Shown: in pieces, positions 61,008 through 64,000 of the stretch
Position numbering within the stretch: position 1 is the stretch's first letter
Layout: each line of letters begins with the position of its first letter
Source of the DNA: Channallabes apus
Lineage: Eukaryota > Chordata > Actinopteri > Siluriformes > Clariidae
Direction of reading: 5' to 3'
Assembly (NCBI GenBank): GCA_030522415.1
Contig: CM060114.1
Coordinates: forward strand, 28,152,804 to 28,216,803
DNA length: 64,000 nt
Translations under genes and position numbers: made by a program
Notes under the pieces: model-generated
The model's input: only the letters and a program-made list of their open reading frames with translations
Databases searched by the model: none
What the model was told of the DNA's origin: nothing

Positions 61008-61010
<3 letters not shown>
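60150..61010 (+). mobile_element. LINE reverse-transcriptase C-terminal fragment
   Basis: The frame 60245-60691 reads [20 protein letters not shown], later [20 protein letters not shown] and [20 protein letters not shown], then [20 protein letters not shown] and [14 protein letters not shown]. This is the C-terminal tail of non-LTR (L2/CR1-type) LINE polyproteins, after the polymerase core. The true frame begins slightly upstream ([13 protein letters not shown]). A middle segment ([13 protein letters not shown]) has lost the usual ALHGLAP region. The 3' UTR (60700-60945) ends in an AATAAT array. Not a host gene. Confidence 0.88.

Positions 61011-61099
<89 letters not shown>
61010..61099. repeat. 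(AAT)n, poly-A and (AT)n microsatellite
   Basis: AAT array, about 20 A, then about 25 AT units; it forms the simple-sequence tail of the LINE fragment. Confidence 0.95.
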
Positions 61100-61104
<5 letters not shown>

Positions 61105-61552
61105 TTTACAGTCTACATGAAAAATGTGGAGGAAGTTTGATTTTGAAATAGTAAATAGCACTGAATGTGGTGTGAAACACTAGGGGGCAGCACTTGTCCA
61201 CAGTCCAGAATACTGTGCTACAGAGAAATTGAATAACAGTATACTGATATCCCAGAACTTCAGGAAAAGGTGCAGAAAATTATGCCTTTTAATCAAGGGT
61301 GATTATGCCATCAGGACTGGACTTTTTTTTTTGTTTGCCTTCTTAACAACACAGTGCTAAAGTAAATACCTCCACCTTTTTCTAAAGAAATTCTAAAAAT
61401 ATATTTTTGGAAAAAGTGAAAGAAAAAAAAAAGTTTTTAATATTGAAAATAATGAAAAATAAAATGTTTCTGATCCATAAAGTCTTTATATCTTTATTTT
61501 TGTACTAGAGCTATGTTTCATGTTCTATATACAGTATAGTGTATGTATATGT
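61100..61552. other. Intergenic stretch, nothing recognised
   Basis: A+T-rich with A and T runs. The phrase CACTAGGGGGCAGCACTTGT (61179-61198) is a common fish repeat or miniature motif. No gene. Confidence 0.45.
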
Positions 61553-61760
61553 AGTGGTACTTAGTGGTTAGCACTGTTGCCTTGCACCTCTAGGTCCTGG
61601 GTTTGATTCCCATGTCAGATCTGTGTGCATGGGGTTTGAATATTCTCCCCATGCTTGGTGAGTTTCCTCACACAGTGCAAAAACAAGCAGCTTAGGCTAA
61701 TTGGCATTTCCAAATTACCCGTAGTGTGTGTACTGTATGTGTGTGTGAGTGAGTTTTGCC
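61553..61760 (+). repeat. Mermaid-like SINE, 3' truncated
   Basis: GTGGTACTTAGTGGTTAGCA and GGGTTTGATTCCC boxes, body to the GT-rich region, where a TACTGTA lies at 61731-61737 within the GT repeat. The 3' third is missing. Confidence 0.8.
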
Positions 61761-62659
61761 CGAAGGTCCAAATAGGAATAAATACAATGGTCACCATGAT
61801 GGATGATTGTACAGTAGCTACCATGAAACGCAATTTAATCCTATTTCTATATCTAAAATAACAATAAAATAAATAATAAATAAAAGTTTATTTGCTAGAA
61901 AAGCATCACTTAAACCTTATGGTAGCACATCAACCTGAAATAAAAACACAGAATGCAAAATAGAGTGATATTTCTCGAGCATCCTGTATCTCAGATGAAA
62001 GTATACATTTTTGATGACATGCAATAAAAACATACCTTATTACAGTCTATGAGACCGGTCATGTGTGAAAAGTGTCCAGTACTTCAGTGGAATGCTGTGG
62101 CTATTTGATGAAGCTGAACCAGTGCATGGCTTTGGGTTGCTCATGAAGCACTGTGCAGTTTGCTGTGTGTGGAAGATAACAGGGACTAGGTTCTGAAAGC
62201 TTAAATCCAACCGCATTATACCGTTCCAGTTGCATGACCTCCTGCTTGCTTTATCAGACAGAGTAAAGCCAAGTACATCCCTTCGCCCTGACTGTAAAAG
62301 TAATTGTTGCCGTGGACTACAGGACATCCTTCGCTCAGAGTCACCTGCAGACCTCGGCCTCCCTCACTGGAGTACTTCACTTAATCCTGGAGCAGATGGT
62401 TGAACACATGCTGCTTCCATCATTCTGTGAGGCCACGAAATCTTTATTCTGAGCACAGCCCTAATAAATAAAGTGCCACCAGTGCGGCAGACGCAAGGCT
62501 GTTCTTCGAAGCCGTGTTTCTCTCGATGGAAAATCTCTCAATAGGTCCCTTACAAGAGCATCCATTCTGTACATGCGTTATTAAAGGCTCTGGTTTATTC
62601 TCAGGTTTTAATGGTAGACATGAATGATAGTATATAAAATATTATAAGCTGTTCAAAAA
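61761..62659. other. Intergenic stretch, nothing recognised
   Basis: A minus-strand frame at 62040-62327 has no family resemblance. No repeats assigned. Confidence 0.45.
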
Positions 62660-63019
62660 TATGAGGGGTGTTTAAGTCATTTTTTCATGTACTTGTGATG
62701 AAAGTTCTTGTGAATGAAACCCATTGACATTTACAGAAGACTTCAAGCGCAGTACAGTGATGAGACTCTTAGCCGCAGTAAGACATTTGACTGGAACGTT
62801 CATTGAAGGCCGTACGCAATTAATTAGTAGTCATTGATCATGACTTTGTGGCTCTGAGAAAACTTTCTACAATGACGGTATCCAAGCACTAGTGAAACAC
62901 TGGGATAAGTGCATTAGTGTATCAGGGGATTATATACAGTAGAGAAATAAAGGGAGTTTTTTTGTTGTTTTTTTTAAATATAACCCAAAAGTCCCGGTTT
63001 GACTCGAACACCCTTCATC
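62660..63019 (+). mobile_element. Mariner MITE with both ends, about 360 bp
   Basis: The left end TGAGGGGTGTTTAAGTCA and right end TGACTCGAACACCCTTCA are inverted repeats; TA precedes the left end. The interior joins the 5' leader (CATTTACAGAAGACTTCAAG) to the C-terminal coding end (GGTATCCAAGCACTAGTGAA). A TACAGTA at 62935-62941 is an extra 5 bp relative to the copy at 11268-11745. Confidence 0.85.
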
Positions 63020-64000
63020 AAGCACCAAAGTCACTTGAATTCTTCCACACCAACCTTGGAAAACCTTGGTACTACTGGAGCATACAGCACAAGCTTAAAG
63101 CCAGAGCATATACTGTACAATGTATCCACTCTAGACAACTGAGTGCTTCCAGTTCTGGTGAGGAACCAGATAAGCGTGTAATCAGTCAGTCCTCAAATGT
63201 TTGTCTATACAGTATACTGTAGTGTGGGATGTGTGTCAGATGTCAGCACAAATTCTTTGCAATGTTCATTTAGTCATTTATTCCTTTCAACACATACAGT
63301 AGATGCTGAAGCCCTGGCGTCCCATCCAAAGTGAATTCTTCCACCTCGAGCCAGGTGTTGCTGGGATTGGCACCAGATCTACAGTACGTATCACCTCCTG
63401 GATAGGGTAAAGCACTTACTTAAGAAGAATGGATCGAAAAGAACAGTGGACAACACAACAACACCGCAATACAGAAACAACAAAAACGAGGGAATTATGA
63501 AGTGCGTTTCAGAATTAAGCATGCATGTAGACTGCAGTTATACTGGACTGTAAGACACTAGTGAGATATAAGAGTTTGATGAGGACAGAAGGTGGGAAAT
63601 AAGATTAAAACCTGTGGAAAAGAGTACATAGATTTAGTGTTTCTCTGAAATGTGTCACCCTTGAGTATAAGAAAAGCAAACTTTAAATAAAATGTCTTTT
63701 ATGGCAATAATGCAAAAAAAGTCAACTCAACTTTTATTTTTTTGTAATTTTCTGTTGATCTTTACAGTATAAGGCAAAAAAGTAACAATTAAAATAAAAA
63801 ATAATGTTCTCCGTAAGTCATGAAAAGGAGTAGGCATTCATTCTGAACTGTGAAAAACATTCAAAATGAATAAAAAAAATTCAGAAGAAAGTCATTCAAA
63901 TACAAAATATGTTATAAAATCTACTTTTTTTTTTTCTTTTTAAGGCTATTTATATGATTTCCGAAGGCGAACCTCATTGTGCATGCAGTTAGTGTAAAAC
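63020..64000. other. Intergenic stretch, nothing recognised
   Basis: Sequence up to the window end is A+T-rich without a recognised gene. Adjacent footprints at 63208-63221 and further motif sites at 63111, 63294, 63379 and 63762. Confidence 0.45.

Larger units (their letters stand above)
1006..63768. repeat. Dispersed TACTGTA/TACAGTA footprints over the whole window
   Basis: The 7-mer TACTGTA or its complement TACAGTA is scattered through introns and intergenic DNA about 115-120 times by hand count. Base composition (assuming about 31% each for A and T) would give roughly a dozen. None falls in the nine exons identified. Where two copies of one repeat can be compared, one copy carries an extra CTGTA or CAGTA next to a TA. 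That is the known product when a Tc1-like element with CAG ends leaves a TA site: TA, three terminal bases, TA. The reading as excision footprints is inference; the enrichment and paired insertions are seen directly. Confidence 0.75.

Overview
This is a stretch of a teleost fish nuclear genome. Coding exons are short, separated by kilobases of A+T-rich intron, and the rest is dense with fish-type SINEs, LINE 3' tails and Tc1/mariner relics. The repeat mix (Mermaid-like tRNA-derived SINEs, many Tc1-like traces) would fit a catfish-like lineage, but that is inference and the species cannot be read from the window.

Two genes can be supported. (1) The 3' half of a synapsin gene, best matched to synapsin III (syn3), runs on the + strand. 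Eight exons are phase-consistent (29122-29184, 37160-37302, 40923-40997, 41162-41264, 51724-51855, 51965-52007, 52366-52513, 52738-52861), total 831 nt, and encode the last 276 residues: the second half of the ATP-grasp-like domain C, a short proline/serine/glutamine-rich linker and the conserved C-terminal domain E. The 5' exons lie upstream of the window. (2) On the - strand, at 6067-6190 inside the synapsin intron, lies exon 1 of a TIMP gene (timp3-like) with a CpG-rich promoter. This is the ancient arrangement in which a TIMP gene sits inside a synapsin gene in opposite orientation. Its later exons were not found and should lie to the left of the window.

Layout: 1-6066, TIMP intron 1 within the synapsin intron; 5740-6460, TIMP promoter and exon 1; 6461-29121, synapsin intron packed with SINEs, mariner fossils and MITEs; 29122-52861, synapsin exons separated by repeat-rich introns; 52862 to about 58176, probable long 3' untranslated or flanking region; 58177-64000, intergenic repeats including a LINE reverse-transcriptase C-terminal fragment and an internally deleted mariner with both ends.

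The most unusual signal is not a gene. The 7-mer TACTGTA / TACAGTA occurs about 115-120 times by hand count, against roughly a dozen expected from base composition, and never in an exon. Comparing paired repeat copies shows that the motif is often a 5-bp insertion (CTGTA or CAGTA) at a TA dinucleotide. This is the form expected of excision footprints of Tc1-like transposons whose ends are CAG...CTG, as known for Sleeping Beauty. A 455-bp element with exactly such ends sits at 1043-1497. Several footprints are stacked (TA CTG TA CTG TA), suggesting repeated visits to the same TA.
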